Positions 12,636 through 22,435 of a stretch of DNA of 64,000 bases are shown here, in pieces. How positions within the stretch are numbered: the first letter of the stretch is position 1; every line of letters begins with the position of its first letter. The position numbers and the translations under genes are program-made. Source of the DNA: Neospora caninum Liverpool (lineage: Eukaryota; Apicomplexa; Conoidasida; Eucoccidiorida; Sarcocystidae); contig NC_018398.1 in the NCBI RefSeq assembly GCF_000208865.1, positions 3,862,812-3,926,811 on the forward strand. Reading direction: 5' to 3'. The notes under the pieces were generated by a model. It had not been told where the DNA came from and ran no database searches. It saw only the letters and a list, made by a program, of their open reading frames with translations.

Positions 12636-13004
12636 AACAAAGGAACTTCGATTAGGCGTTTCGACTGCACATGACCTCCCGCAAGAACCGGTTCAGCTAT
12701 TGGGTTGCCAGTTTTTCTAGGGACCCATTCTCGGCAGCGGGATGCAGTTGTGCACCCATATGACTCTTTTTCAACGTTTCTGCGGCAACGGAGATCTGTT
12801 TTCCACTGCAGCAATCCCGACCAGCCACACACCGCTATACCTCTTTCTATGGAATTTGGCGAAACCGTGAAAGCTCGGCATTACGTCACCCGAATTTTCT
12901 TGGAAGACCCCGCGTCGCAGTGGTACTACACGGGATTGTTGAAACCAGAGCAGCACGAAGCCTGCAAGGGAGGGACTCCCGATGTTGACAATAGAAGAGT
13001 TTCC

Positions 13005-14933
13005 TCATTTATATCGACGTCGACGGGCCCATTCCCTCCTCATGAAAATTGCGTCGGACGGAAGTGGGCCAAACCTATGACGGCCTGGCTGGGCAGGGAA
13101 TGTGTTTGGTTGCATGCCCGCGGCCAACAGTGCGCCTCTCATCCCGAAGCGTTCTTCCGCAGACCTTCCAACGTACTTCGTGTCCCTGCGTTTTAAAGGC
13201 GACTGGCGGAATCTTTGTTCAACTGCTCCAGGAATGAGAGGAAGCGGCCTGGGCAAACGTGGTGGCAGTGTCCTGCCCCACAGGCCCTTCGCATGTGTCC
13301 ACGATATTTCCCCTGAAGGCTTCTCTTCAGAACCAGACTTCGCGCCGATGGAAGTCGTGGGTCCGACGGACATGGATGCAGCTCGGCTCCTACCTGCTTG
13401 CCCATCTTTCTTTCCCCATGCAGAGGGGGAAGCGGAAGAGGGCCCTTCCATAGGGCCACTGTCGTCTCGCTTCTGGCCAACGCCTCCAGATGCACCCGAA
13501 GACGGTCCTTCTCCAGACGTCTGAACATCTTGCAGTGGCTCTGGGTGCTCGCCTTGGAAGTAACGAAAACGTTGTGCGAGTTGGGTCACAGTCAAACGGC
13601 TCCGCGGGTCAGTATCTAGCAGCAGGCGGATGACTTCCATCGTGACTGGATCTACATGGTTTCTACAGTAGTCCGTCCTCCACATGGAATTCCTCAGTGC
13701 CCCAATTTCATTAGCCATCTCAAAAGGTAATAGGATATGGCGGTGTCTCAGCCCGAGACCGTATGGCAGGGCCCCGCCACACACTATTGCGAAAAGCGTA
13801 ATGCCAGCTGACCAGCTATCATGGGTTCCATCTATTGTGTAATCACCTCCCGCCACCCATTCCATTGCTAACTCCGGGTTCAGGTGATCAGGCGTGACTA
13901 GCATGGCGCCTGTAGGCACTACTTCTCCGAAGGATTGGGAATTGCCCACGTCAACAAGCGCCAGTTTACCGGATGCGGCGGTCATTACGTTGTCGGCTTT
14001 GACGTCGTCATGGCTCATCTTGAGTTGATGAAAGGCTGCAAGGCTGGTGACGAGCTCTCCAAGCACAGCCCTTTGCTGTTCTGCAGTTCGTATTGGCAGT
14101 GCGGAGAGTGGTGCAGCCAACATCGGCATCACAGAGACTTTAGTGTAAAAAACCACGTTTCCCCTCACCACCACTTCCTGCCTCTCTGGCAGGTGTAGTG
14201 TGCCCGAGAATAATGGCACCGCAGCGTGGAAGTTCTCTACCAGCTCATGCGGGGGAATGTTCATGTCGTGGAACGCTTTCATGGATCTTGTATCTAATTC
14301 GAATTCTTCGCGCAGCTTCTCCTGAGCTACGAAGATTTCCCTGGCGATCGATATTTCCCGGTACATGATTTTCATGGCGTATTTGACGCCGGTGATTCTG
14401 TCTGTCAGTTCCAGTACCGCACCGAACGATCCCCTGCCCAACGGTTTCCCGGCACGGAAAAGGTGCGTGTGGGAAGTTGCTCCGAACTGCTTTATCATCA
14501 CCAAACTCCCCATCGGCAAGAGCGCCGAGAGCGCGATGAACACGGGATCATTGGGTCTCACACCTCGGGACGTCGGTGTCATTTTAACCAACTCAGCCAT
14601 GATCTGTCTTCTTCGTGCCTGTGACGGGTTGTTGCCGTTGAGAAACGCTCGCGTCTCCGCACTGAGCCTGATTATACTCGTGGGCTGCAGGAATACGGGA
14701 TGGGCAGCCGGTTCCGTCGGCAGTACCTCATGCGGCAAATTCGTTGGTTTAGCGAATGTAGGATGCCCTTCTTGGTAGATACCTGCATCGGTGAATTGGT
14801 GCAGGCCATGGTCGTAGGCCCTCTGTGTACGACCGCTCCGAACAAAAGGCCTGTTCACGACAGCTACGGTGCTCTGACTCAGATGAGCCAGCGCGACGAC
14901 GAGGATGCAGACGACAGCCGCCGAGGCAGCCAT
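13005..14933 (-). CDS. Rhoptry kinase family (ROPK) secreted protein kinase
   Basis: Intronless 642-aa protein of the coccidian rhoptry kinase family, which is secreted from rhoptries into the host cell or parasitophorous vacuole. The ATG at 14933 sits in TCCACCATGG and starts a signal peptide (hydrophobic to about residue 24). Kinase features: glycine loop LGRGSFGAV (165-173), VAIK-type lysine in YAMK (188), catalytic loop HDDVKADN with Asp 310, Lys 312 and Asn 315, and DVG in place of DFG (Asp 328), then DSWSAG of helix F. The Arg of HRD is replaced by Asp, but all ATP- and metal-binding residues are present, so it may be active. After the kinase fold (to about 465) comes an unusual ~175-residue tail, first Ser/Gly-rich, then strongly Arg/Pro-rich. 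Which numbered ROP it is cannot be told from here. Confidence 0.88.
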   Translation of the reverse strand: MAASAAVVCILVVALAHLSQSTVAVVNRPFVRSGRTQRAYDHGLHQFTDAGIYQEGHPTFAKPTNLPHEVLPTEPAAHPVFLQPTSIIRLSAETRAFLNGNNPSQARRRQIMAELVKMTPTSRGVRPNDPVFIALSALLPMGSLVMIKQFGATSHTHLFRAGKPLGRGSFGAVLELTDRITGVKYAMKIMYREISIAREIFVAQEKLREEFELDTRSMKAFHDMNIPPHELVENFHAAVPLFSGTLHLPERQEVVVRGNVVFYTKVSVMPMLAAPLSALPIRTAEQQRAVLGELVTSLAAFHQLKMSHDDVKADNVMTAASGKLALVDVGNSQSFGEVVPTGAMLVTPDHLNPELAMEWVAGGDYTIDGTHDSWSAGITLFAIVCGGALPYGLGLRHRHILLPFEMANEIGALRNSMWRTDYCRNHVDPVTMEVIRLLLDTDPRSRLTVTQLAQRFRYFQGEHPEPLQDVQTSGEGPSSGASGGVGQKRDDSGPMEGPSSASPSAWGKKDGQAGRSRAASMSVGPTTSIGAKSGSEEKPSGEISWTHAKGLWGRTLPPRLPRPLPLIPGAVEQRFRQSPLKRRDTKYVGRSAEERFGMRGALLAAGMQPNTFPAQPGRHRFGPLPSDAIFMRREWARRRRYK

Positions 14934-17642
14934 GGTGGAAACGGAACACAACAGTACAATTCCTGAGCATAGAAAGCCTCAAATTTGCAAGAAAGACGTG
15001 CATCCATCACCACGTGTGACCACGGGCGACAAAACACGACTCGGCTCTACAAGGGACAGCGTGAACCAGCCGTCGTCCGTGGTGCCCGGAATCCCTCGCG
15101 GCGAGTTCCCCCGTCCAGCGAGTGACACCGGGGGAACCGCTGGCAATTTGGGTACCACGCACAAATTCCTAGAAAATGCAGATGGAGGAAACCAAAAACG
15201 ACGCAGACACAGCTGAACAAACACAGGAACTCAATCAAGCAGGCAGAAGTAAGTGCTGGACACATCTGCTATGTCCAGACTTTTGCGCTGATTGCAAAAT
15301 CAGCCACGGCGCGGAGCGCGGTGGGGTCTTCAAACCCCGCGCGGCTGTTGCGGCGGAGCAGCCGCAGCTAGACCCCGAGCAAGACAAATCGGCCTCCGGA
15401 GTGCAAACCGAACGAACCTGCATACGGCTTCCAGAAATGTTGTGCGCGAACCGCTAATGCAGTTGCTAGGACCCCACCCGCGCAGCTGCCTGTAAGCCCA
15501 ATCGGTTTGCCTCGCAATGTCAGCAGCAACACAACTGCGGAAAATCGCAGGCAATCCGAGGCTGGGCGGGGCCATGGGTACCACGCAGGCTGCGTGTACC
15601 CTTTCGACGCATCAAACGCACTTCCCTCTTCCCCAGACACCGTGGGACTCTTGTTTTTCATTGACCGTTGCTCCAACGAATTCGCTTGCAGGCGTCACAC
15701 TGCAGCTGAATTTTCATCTCGAGTGCGTCTTGCAAACGCATCAGCCGCAAGAAAGGGCGACCAGCCCTTGATGGCAAAACGCGAACGTTGTTTTAGGCTA
15801 GACCCCTAAGTTTCCAAAGTTCTCAGGGAAGAACAGTGTGTCCACCACAATATATTCGCACTACAGGCTGCTCTGCGCTAGCTAACAAGACATATTGTAT
15901 CACAGTCTCCATGTCATTCCTTTGCGCTGCGCTGGACGACGACCTCGTTACGGTACGGCTCGCTTTGGTCACAAAACCGTTTTCATGGCAAGCTCATTCG
16001 CCAGGGGAGCTGTGACGCCCTTTTAAGCAATGTTGGTCTTCCATACCACAGTGTCACCCTGTTATCAGAAAGACTCAACTTCTTCCACTCCTCCTGCTCA
16101 ACGCACTCCGTTTACCCAGAATGTCAATTTTCTTGCATGATGCCACACACACAGACACACAAGGAACGAGACACACATTTGTATGCCACCACAGACACCC
16201 TTTCAAACTCAGCTGACGGGGGCGAACAAAGTGAAAACGATGCCATGGGACAGTTGGCACAAGAATCCAGCGTGGCCAATCTTTTTCTTACTCCGTTGGC
16301 GATGCACATCTCAGAATACAGTTCGGACTCGAACAGAGAACGGCATGTAAAACATCGTTGCGGGGATTGTTTTGTCCCCGCATCCTCTACGGAAAAAAGA
16401 CGCCCTATTACTCGCCCTTCTCCGATTGCCGCCACCCACACCAAATGCTTAACAAACCATCCAGCATTTCAATATGATTCCTGCACCTTCACAGACTTTC
16501 CTTTCCCCAATTGTGTAGACTGCCTTCTTTCTTCTCAAGTTGTCCAAAGCTCCACCCATGCTCTCAGCTGCGCAGTGGCGCACGATTCCTGCAGCTTCTT
16601 TTAGCCAAGATAAAAACAGACCCAAATCCGCTTCGATCAGACACGACTACACTGCCACACGCGTTCAAAAAACGCACTGACGTCCCGTAATAATTTTCCC
16701 CCGTTTCCTCAAGCATACAAATGATCTTATCCACAATGCAGATCCACGAAAAAAGGTGTTTCAGGAAGGGTGCATGCTGTACCCCGAAGTCCCGTCAGTA
16801 CAACACAGCGCGAACGGACACATCGCGTCACGAAATACCAACAGCTGAGTACGATCTTCTGTTGCAACTGCGAAAGGGTTGTTCCACTTCCTCGGGTCGA
16901 CCGCCAAACCACACTAACGCACAATGCTATCCAGAACCTCATTATCGAATACCTGGAGTACACACAGGGTTCGCTTGAGATACGGGCCAGCGCGCTCACA
17001 ATGTCTTCCCTTACACATTTGCTTCCCACAAAACTGCCCCCTCGAGGTTCCTTGAAGTGATGTGTCCTAGCCACTAAATGTCTTCGTAGAGGTGCTCAAA
17101 CATGTCAATTGAAAAAGAAAACCGATGATTACCAAACGCCGGTGACACGAGGACTCCAACGAAGTCACTGACCCGATAGCTCAGCTCACACAAGGCGAGA
17201 ACGGAGCTACACGGACCTAGGGCACTGTCATGCAACCGCGAGTCGCCAGCCTCTCAGCTTTACGGAGCGGTGAACCGCATTTCATTCCGTGTAAACGGAT
17301 CAAGTTTCTCCAAAGAGAAGTCTTCGAAGGTGCTTGCTGGATTAAGAGATGCACACTCAAGTGTGTCACCCGACCCTGCACGTAATCGTGGACGTCCCGC
17401 ATGCATGCTAAGCAGCAATGCGACTGCCATCAACAGATCCACTCCACCACGGTTATCGATGACAGCAATCTCGCTTTCCCCCGACTGCGTCCTTTCCACC
17501 GATATACATTCGTATCGCACGCCTCCACTGCTTTTGCTGATTAGCTCGAAGGCCTTAAAATGACACAGAGCAGAGCCATCCACGCGGTCAACCGCGCTTG
17601 ATCAAAGAGAGTTACCACGCAGGCCGCACTTATGGGCGTTTG
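14934..17642. other. Intergenic between ROPK and EEP gene
   Basis: Holds the upstream region of the rhoptry kinase and the 3' flank of the EEP-fold gene. A minus-strand ORF at 17260-17583 encodes 107 residues with a hydrophobic patch (GGVDLLMAVALLLS) and normal composition; it could be a separate small gene, a 3' exon or chance. It starts with GTG rather than ATG in its open frame. Other ORFs here (for example 15176-15457 and 16137-16604, both +) show no motifs. No other element seen. Confidence 0.35.
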
Positions 17643-19463
17643 TCAGTTCTCTTTCGAGTGCCGGATCGTCACGCACACGGGCAAGTGATCCGAAACATGG
17701 TGCACTTTTGTGCTGCCCAACGGAATGCAGAGACAAGCAAAAAACCGGAAAGACATTGGCTGGTCGGCGGGAAGGGTGATGGTTTCCTGCCACCGCGAAA
17801 CGGAGCCAAAATGATCATTTGATAACAGGAAGTAGTCTATGAGCTGCTTGATAGGAAGTTCTGGCCTGCCGTTATCTGTGATAGAGGACACACACACACA
17901 CATATCCGCCTGCGCTCTCCACCTCTGCAGCTGCATCCGTTTCCCTAATGTAGTCACGCTTCCGCAAGAGTTGTCACTCGGCACCGCTGTGTGCGCAAAA
18001 ACAGAAATCTGTGTATGCACAGCATTACATCCCTTGTAACTCTCAACCGGTCTTGACTGATACCTACTGTAATAGCATGTGTCGTTCAGTTCCGTATCAT
18101 ACGAAGTTGACGGGTCGCCAGGATCAGCTAGACAGAGGCTACAGTTGAGGTTATCTGGTCGAATCGCTTCCATGAGGTACTTGTGATCTTCTTTATAGCG
18201 CAGATTTAAATCTCCCGCAATAATGAGAGGCTCTGTCGCCTTCACCAAGCCTTTTGGCAACCCTCCACTTTTCCCGCCACGACAACAAGCTCCGGTCTTC
18301 GTCTTCGGTTTGGACTTCCGTCGTTGCTTCTGGTCTCGTCGCGTGGACGTCGCATCCTCCTGTTTCTGCGTATTCTTGTCTCTGACTTCTTCAGCCTCTG
18401 CTGACGCAAATTCTGTCTGCTCACAGTCTTCCATGCCGGAGCGCAGCCACGTCGCCAGTTCTTGTAACTGGGCCACTCGGGTTCGATTGTTGGCATCTCC
18501 TGACTGAAGATGTGTTCCCACGACGTTATATATCTTGCCTCCCTTCTCAATTCTGGCCAAAACCGCACCTTTGTTCTCGAGACAGTCTGGAAGCGCACCG
18601 CGGTAATAGACATAGGCGTGCCTCTCCAGAATAGGCCACTTTGAGATGATGGCGACACCCCCGTTCCGACGGGCTGCCTGGTAGTTCCCGCTAACTGAGG
18701 TCCACGAATCCTGAATGCGTCCAGGAGTCGAGGCAGGCCCAGAAGCACGCATTCGTTTGGGCGTTCCGCTAGCCTCGCCGTTTGCTGCGCCTGCGGCGCC
18801 CTCATTCTCTTCCCCTCGCCCCTTTCCCACCAGCTTCGCGGCAGGAGGGAGACAACAGCACCAGCAGGGGCGTCGAAGACACTCGCAGCACTGGCAGCAA
18901 GTGCAGTAGCAGTCTCCACAGTTCGGACAGTTGCAGGGGGCTCCGCCGTCGCTAGCAAGAATGCGCGTCTGGTACGGAAAGGGACAATCTTTGTCTTGTT
19001 CCAACGTTTTAAGGAGGCGCCACACTTCGTCTGCCCAACACTCCTGGAAAATCATTACATCTGGACGGTAGGCCTCAGAAATCTTTCGAATGTACGGAAG
19101 TAACTCGCGCTCTCTGCTCCACCAGTTCACTGGGAGGGAGCAACAGTCCACAAGCATCTGAATGTTGAACGATATCAGCGTCAACTCATCAGCGGCAGAG
19201 TTCAGGGACACGTTGACGTATGTGGATCTCCGTGTCGTCAGCGGGGGCATGGCGCTTTGCTGAGATGGCTGTGGCACAGCCGGCAGCGGATCAGACCCGA
19301 CGATTACTGCACCCTCGGCGCCGGCAGTGAACACTGACGGGTCAGGGGTATCAGCCATGGTTTTTTGCGATGCTACAGAAACTGCAGCGCTTCCAGGATT
19401 TGCTTGCTGGCGTGCCGGCTGGGTTTGCCCGCCTGACCCCGGTGAGGTCGCCATGGATGTCAT
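17643..19463 (-). CDS. Endonuclease/exonuclease/phosphatase-fold protein, neutral sphingomyelinase-like
   Basis: 606-residue ORF with the metal-dependent EEP fold in the arrangement of secreted and neutral sphingomyelinases, which hydrolyse sphingomyelin or related phospholipids. Ordered motifs: LISFNIQ (Asn 100), MIFQECW (Glu 141), NGGVAIISKWPI (267-278), GTHLQS (316-321), IIAGDLN (414-420), LIDYFLL and the terminal VSDHLPVCVTI with the catalytic Asp-His pair. A leading ~90 residues is Pro/Ala/Ser-rich with no clear signal peptide. Two insertions are odd: a segment at 177-204 with 13 cysteines in 28 residues, and a Lys/Arg-rich loop at 355-400. Residues about 466-530, between the SYDTELND block and LIDYFLL, look less conserved; they may include an unspliced in-frame intron, but the best-looking sites (donor near 18063, acceptor near 17876) would break frame. 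Substrate unknown. Confidence 0.8.
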   Translation of the reverse strand: MTSMATSPGSGGQTQPARQQANPGSAAVSVASQKTMADTPDPSVFTAGAEGAVIVGSDPLPAVPQPSQQSAMPPLTTRRSTYVNVSLNSAADELTLISFNIQMLVDCCSLPVNWWSRERELLPYIRKISEAYRPDVMIFQECWADEVWRLLKTLEQDKDCPFPYQTRILASDGGAPCNCPNCGDCYCTCCQCCECLRRPCWCCCLPPAAKLVGKGRGEENEGAAGAANGEASGTPKRMRASGPASTPGRIQDSWTSVSGNYQAARRNGGVAIISKWPILERHAYVYYRGALPDCLENKGAVLARIEKGGKIYNVVGTHLQSGDANNRTRVAQLQELATWLRSGMEDCEQTEFASAEAEEVRDKNTQKQEDATSTRRDQKQRRKSKPKTKTGACCRGGKSGGLPKGLVKATEPLIIAGDLNLRYKEDHKYLMEAIRPDNLNCSLCLADPGDPSTSYDTELNDTCYYSRYQSRPVESYKGCNAVHTQISVFAHTAVPSDNSCGSVTTLGKRMQLQRWRAQADMCVCVSSITDNGRPELPIKQLIDYFLLSNDHFGSVSRWQETITLPADQPMSFRFFACLCIPLGSTKVHHVSDHLPVCVTIRHSKEN

Positions 19464-22435
19464 TGAGCCTACCTGGCGCAGAATTCTCTGGACAGAAGTT
19501 ACTCACCCCGCCGAGTGTATGTTGGAGCGCAAGGGATAGGGGGACACTTTCGCGGTATGGCCAAGGGACGACTGCTACGTATTCCTCAGGACACTCGAAA
19601 AGACAGGGCCGTCGTGGAGCTCTAGGTCGGATGGGCGAAAACAGATGGAACGGCGGCGGCGCGTCTCCGGCAACCACCAGCAAATTCAGAGAAGAATACC
19701 CGAGAGTCTTCGGCTGCACAAGTCGCCAATGGGAAACATTTTCCACCGTTGTTTTCCCCCCCTCTATGCCCCGCTGACAATCGCCTTGACTTCCACGCTT
19801 GTCCACTCCGCACTGTACCCGAAAACAGTCAACTGGCGTGGACGGGTTTCACTCGAGCCGGTCGTTCCCGTGGCTGACAAGGATCTTGCGAACGCTCACT
19901 TTTACCATGGACTGTCCGCGCTAACGTCGCCACCACGACCGTCAAAGTCAGACCTGAGAATTACTTGTCTGCACAAATCCTGTGGTGCCGTCCTCGTTGA
20001 CGCTTGCCCGTGGCCGTAGCCACAGCGACGCACGAAAACGATATAAATCTGGTCCGGATAGTGACAAGAGGTTTTCTGCATTAGCAAAAATCAAGAAAGA
20101 TCATGGGTAAGTACAATGCGACGCGTTACGTCTCGTAAATGCCATCACTACATTCATTCCCTTGCCGTAATACCGCGTGGTTCTCTATGTGTACACACGT
20201 AGACGTGAATAAGGTGCCAGGCGTTGCCACGCAAAACTGCGTCACTCACAACACAGCACAGCATACAGGATTTCAGAGGCAAAAAGGAAATGCCGTTCGC
20301 GTCAAGAACTCCCAAACCAGCATTCCGCCGCATGCCCGCCCCCCCAGCGGCACATCGCCGCTAGGAGAGTTACTACGTGTAGTAGATCGATTGGGCCAAA
20401 ACTTAGTTTGCGAGCCTCAATGCGCGCGGAAATTAACAAAAAGATTATGTCGGAACATGTGGGAGTGGGCATTTGTAAACAACTGAGAAAGCACACACTC
20501 TGCGCGGAGCCAACTAGCCAGACTGTTCACGCGGTAACAAGCTCTCAACGAGCGTAAGACCCCGCCGCCACAACGGCAAAGAAACTTGATGCGTCGAGTG
20601 AGTGTGGAAGTGGACGAAACCGTAAAAACTGCCTCTTTCCGCCGGGTTTCGTTCATTTCACAGAATCTGATCACCATTTCCCCTTCACGAGCAAAGCCCA
20701 CTCCACGGGTTGTCCGCAGGACCACTCGTAGCCTCGAAAGACGACACTCGACGGCAGCACACGCGGGAGAGTTCACCACCTACTTTCCGTCGCCCCTTGT
20801 ATCTCTATTCAAAATTGGGGGAACCAAATGAGTCGTCTTTCACGAAGAAAGGGATACGTGCTTGCTGACAGATTTATTAATAGCGGGACAATCCCTGCTT
20901 CAAATGTGCGACCAGGGCTGCAGTAAGTGTTTCGGTCGGGCACCTGCAGAAAAGTTACTGCGAGGCCACGCACCACGCATCCGCGAGTAAGGATTCTCAC
21001 CGATAATGTGGAGAGATATGGCCGGCCGTGCAGTGTTAAACTCGAGCGGCACGTTCATTGAACAGATATGTTTCGGCCACAGTGTGAAGCTATCTCACAG
21101 GCCCATACGATTTGCATCAAGCATAATGGATGAAAAGCGCCCTGCAGGAACACGCTGCCCTACACATGACATAGGGGAGCGGCAACGCCTCACCTCTTTG
21201 AATCCTGGAACAGTTTGCAGTTCGGTTGCATGCCCTAAAGAAGAAGCCGCCGAATAGGGTGGTTTAGTGGTTTATCCCCGGCATTTTATTGTGTTCACAA
21301 AACCACTTCGCCGCAGTGGTAGGATGAGAAGCAGTGACAGGAATAGGGCCGTGCTTGACACAACAACCTCTGGGAATCGGCGAAGACAGCTGCGTGAGGG
21401 AGTAAGTACGTGACATTCCAGAACAGCCTTGTTGAAATTGACAGCTAAATTGTCGCGTTCACTTTGCCTAGTTTGTGAACTGTCCAAATACAACAATTGG
21501 AAAATTCCCGATTAGCAAGTGCAAAAACGCATTTCCTCTCGTAATATTTCCAGGTACTATGTTTTTTCGTATGCCACACAAACCATTCGCTGGTTGGAAG
21601 CTGGAGGTTTAAACTGGTTCAGTTGCACGATCAACTAGTCCGTATCTCGCTACGCCTTAATAGGGTTGTATGCATAATTCTTATCGCATTTGGAGCCGAC
21701 TGTCGCGTGTTGAACACATCAAATACCGAAACAAGAAAACAGCACTGAGAGCAAGAAGAATGGCTTCTAGGGAAGGAGCTATTGCTCCTCATTGAATGCC
21801 ACTTTTTTACCGAAGCTCAGCCATAAAAATTGAACAATTATGACAAGCAAACGAAAAAACTCCCCGGCACTGCTTAGGCGTCACTACACGCAGAGCTACA
21901 CACGGAGGAGCACAAGCTGCTGGTGCAGGCTCCCGCATCTGCACAGCGGGGAGGCTGGTTTTCCAGCGCTCTTCTTTTTATCGAAATCGCAAGACTTTCT
22001 GAGGTGGTACACGCTACGTCGTATCAGAAAAGTGGAATGGGACGCCCATCTGGTCGCATAGAGTGTGGTCTTCCTGTGTTTTTCTCTTTTCTCTTTGGAC
22101 ACTAGTTTTCTAAAAAAACGAGGAGACGGAAACCAAAAGATGTTACTCCTTTCATCGAACCTCGCACTTTCTCCGTAGATGCTCTCTCCATGCGTTTATC
22201 TCGGTTGCTACGCTTCTTCCTGACACCCTTCTCGAATGCGCTCTCTCCTTTAACTTCCTCCCCTTCCAATGTGTCTCCATATTCTAAGCTATTCTCTTTG
22301 TCTCTAAACACTCTCTCGTTCCTTTCAACAACTCGTTTTCTTCGCCTTGTAGATCGTCTCCCCCTCTTGAGCCTCTCGAGTCTTATCACCGGAGTCTGCC
22401 TCTGTCTTCCAAACTCGCTCGCCTGTCGCGTCACT
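19464..22435. other. Intergenic stretch, no gene seen
   Basis: Lies between the start of the EEP-fold gene and the stop of PEX12, both on the minus strand, so it should contain the EEP promoter/5' UTR and the PEX12 3' UTR. Many short ORFs of no recognisable character on both strands, AT-rich between about 20.8 and 22.1 kb. A pyrimidine-rich block at 22140-22440 is the PEX12 3' flank. Confidence 0.4.
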
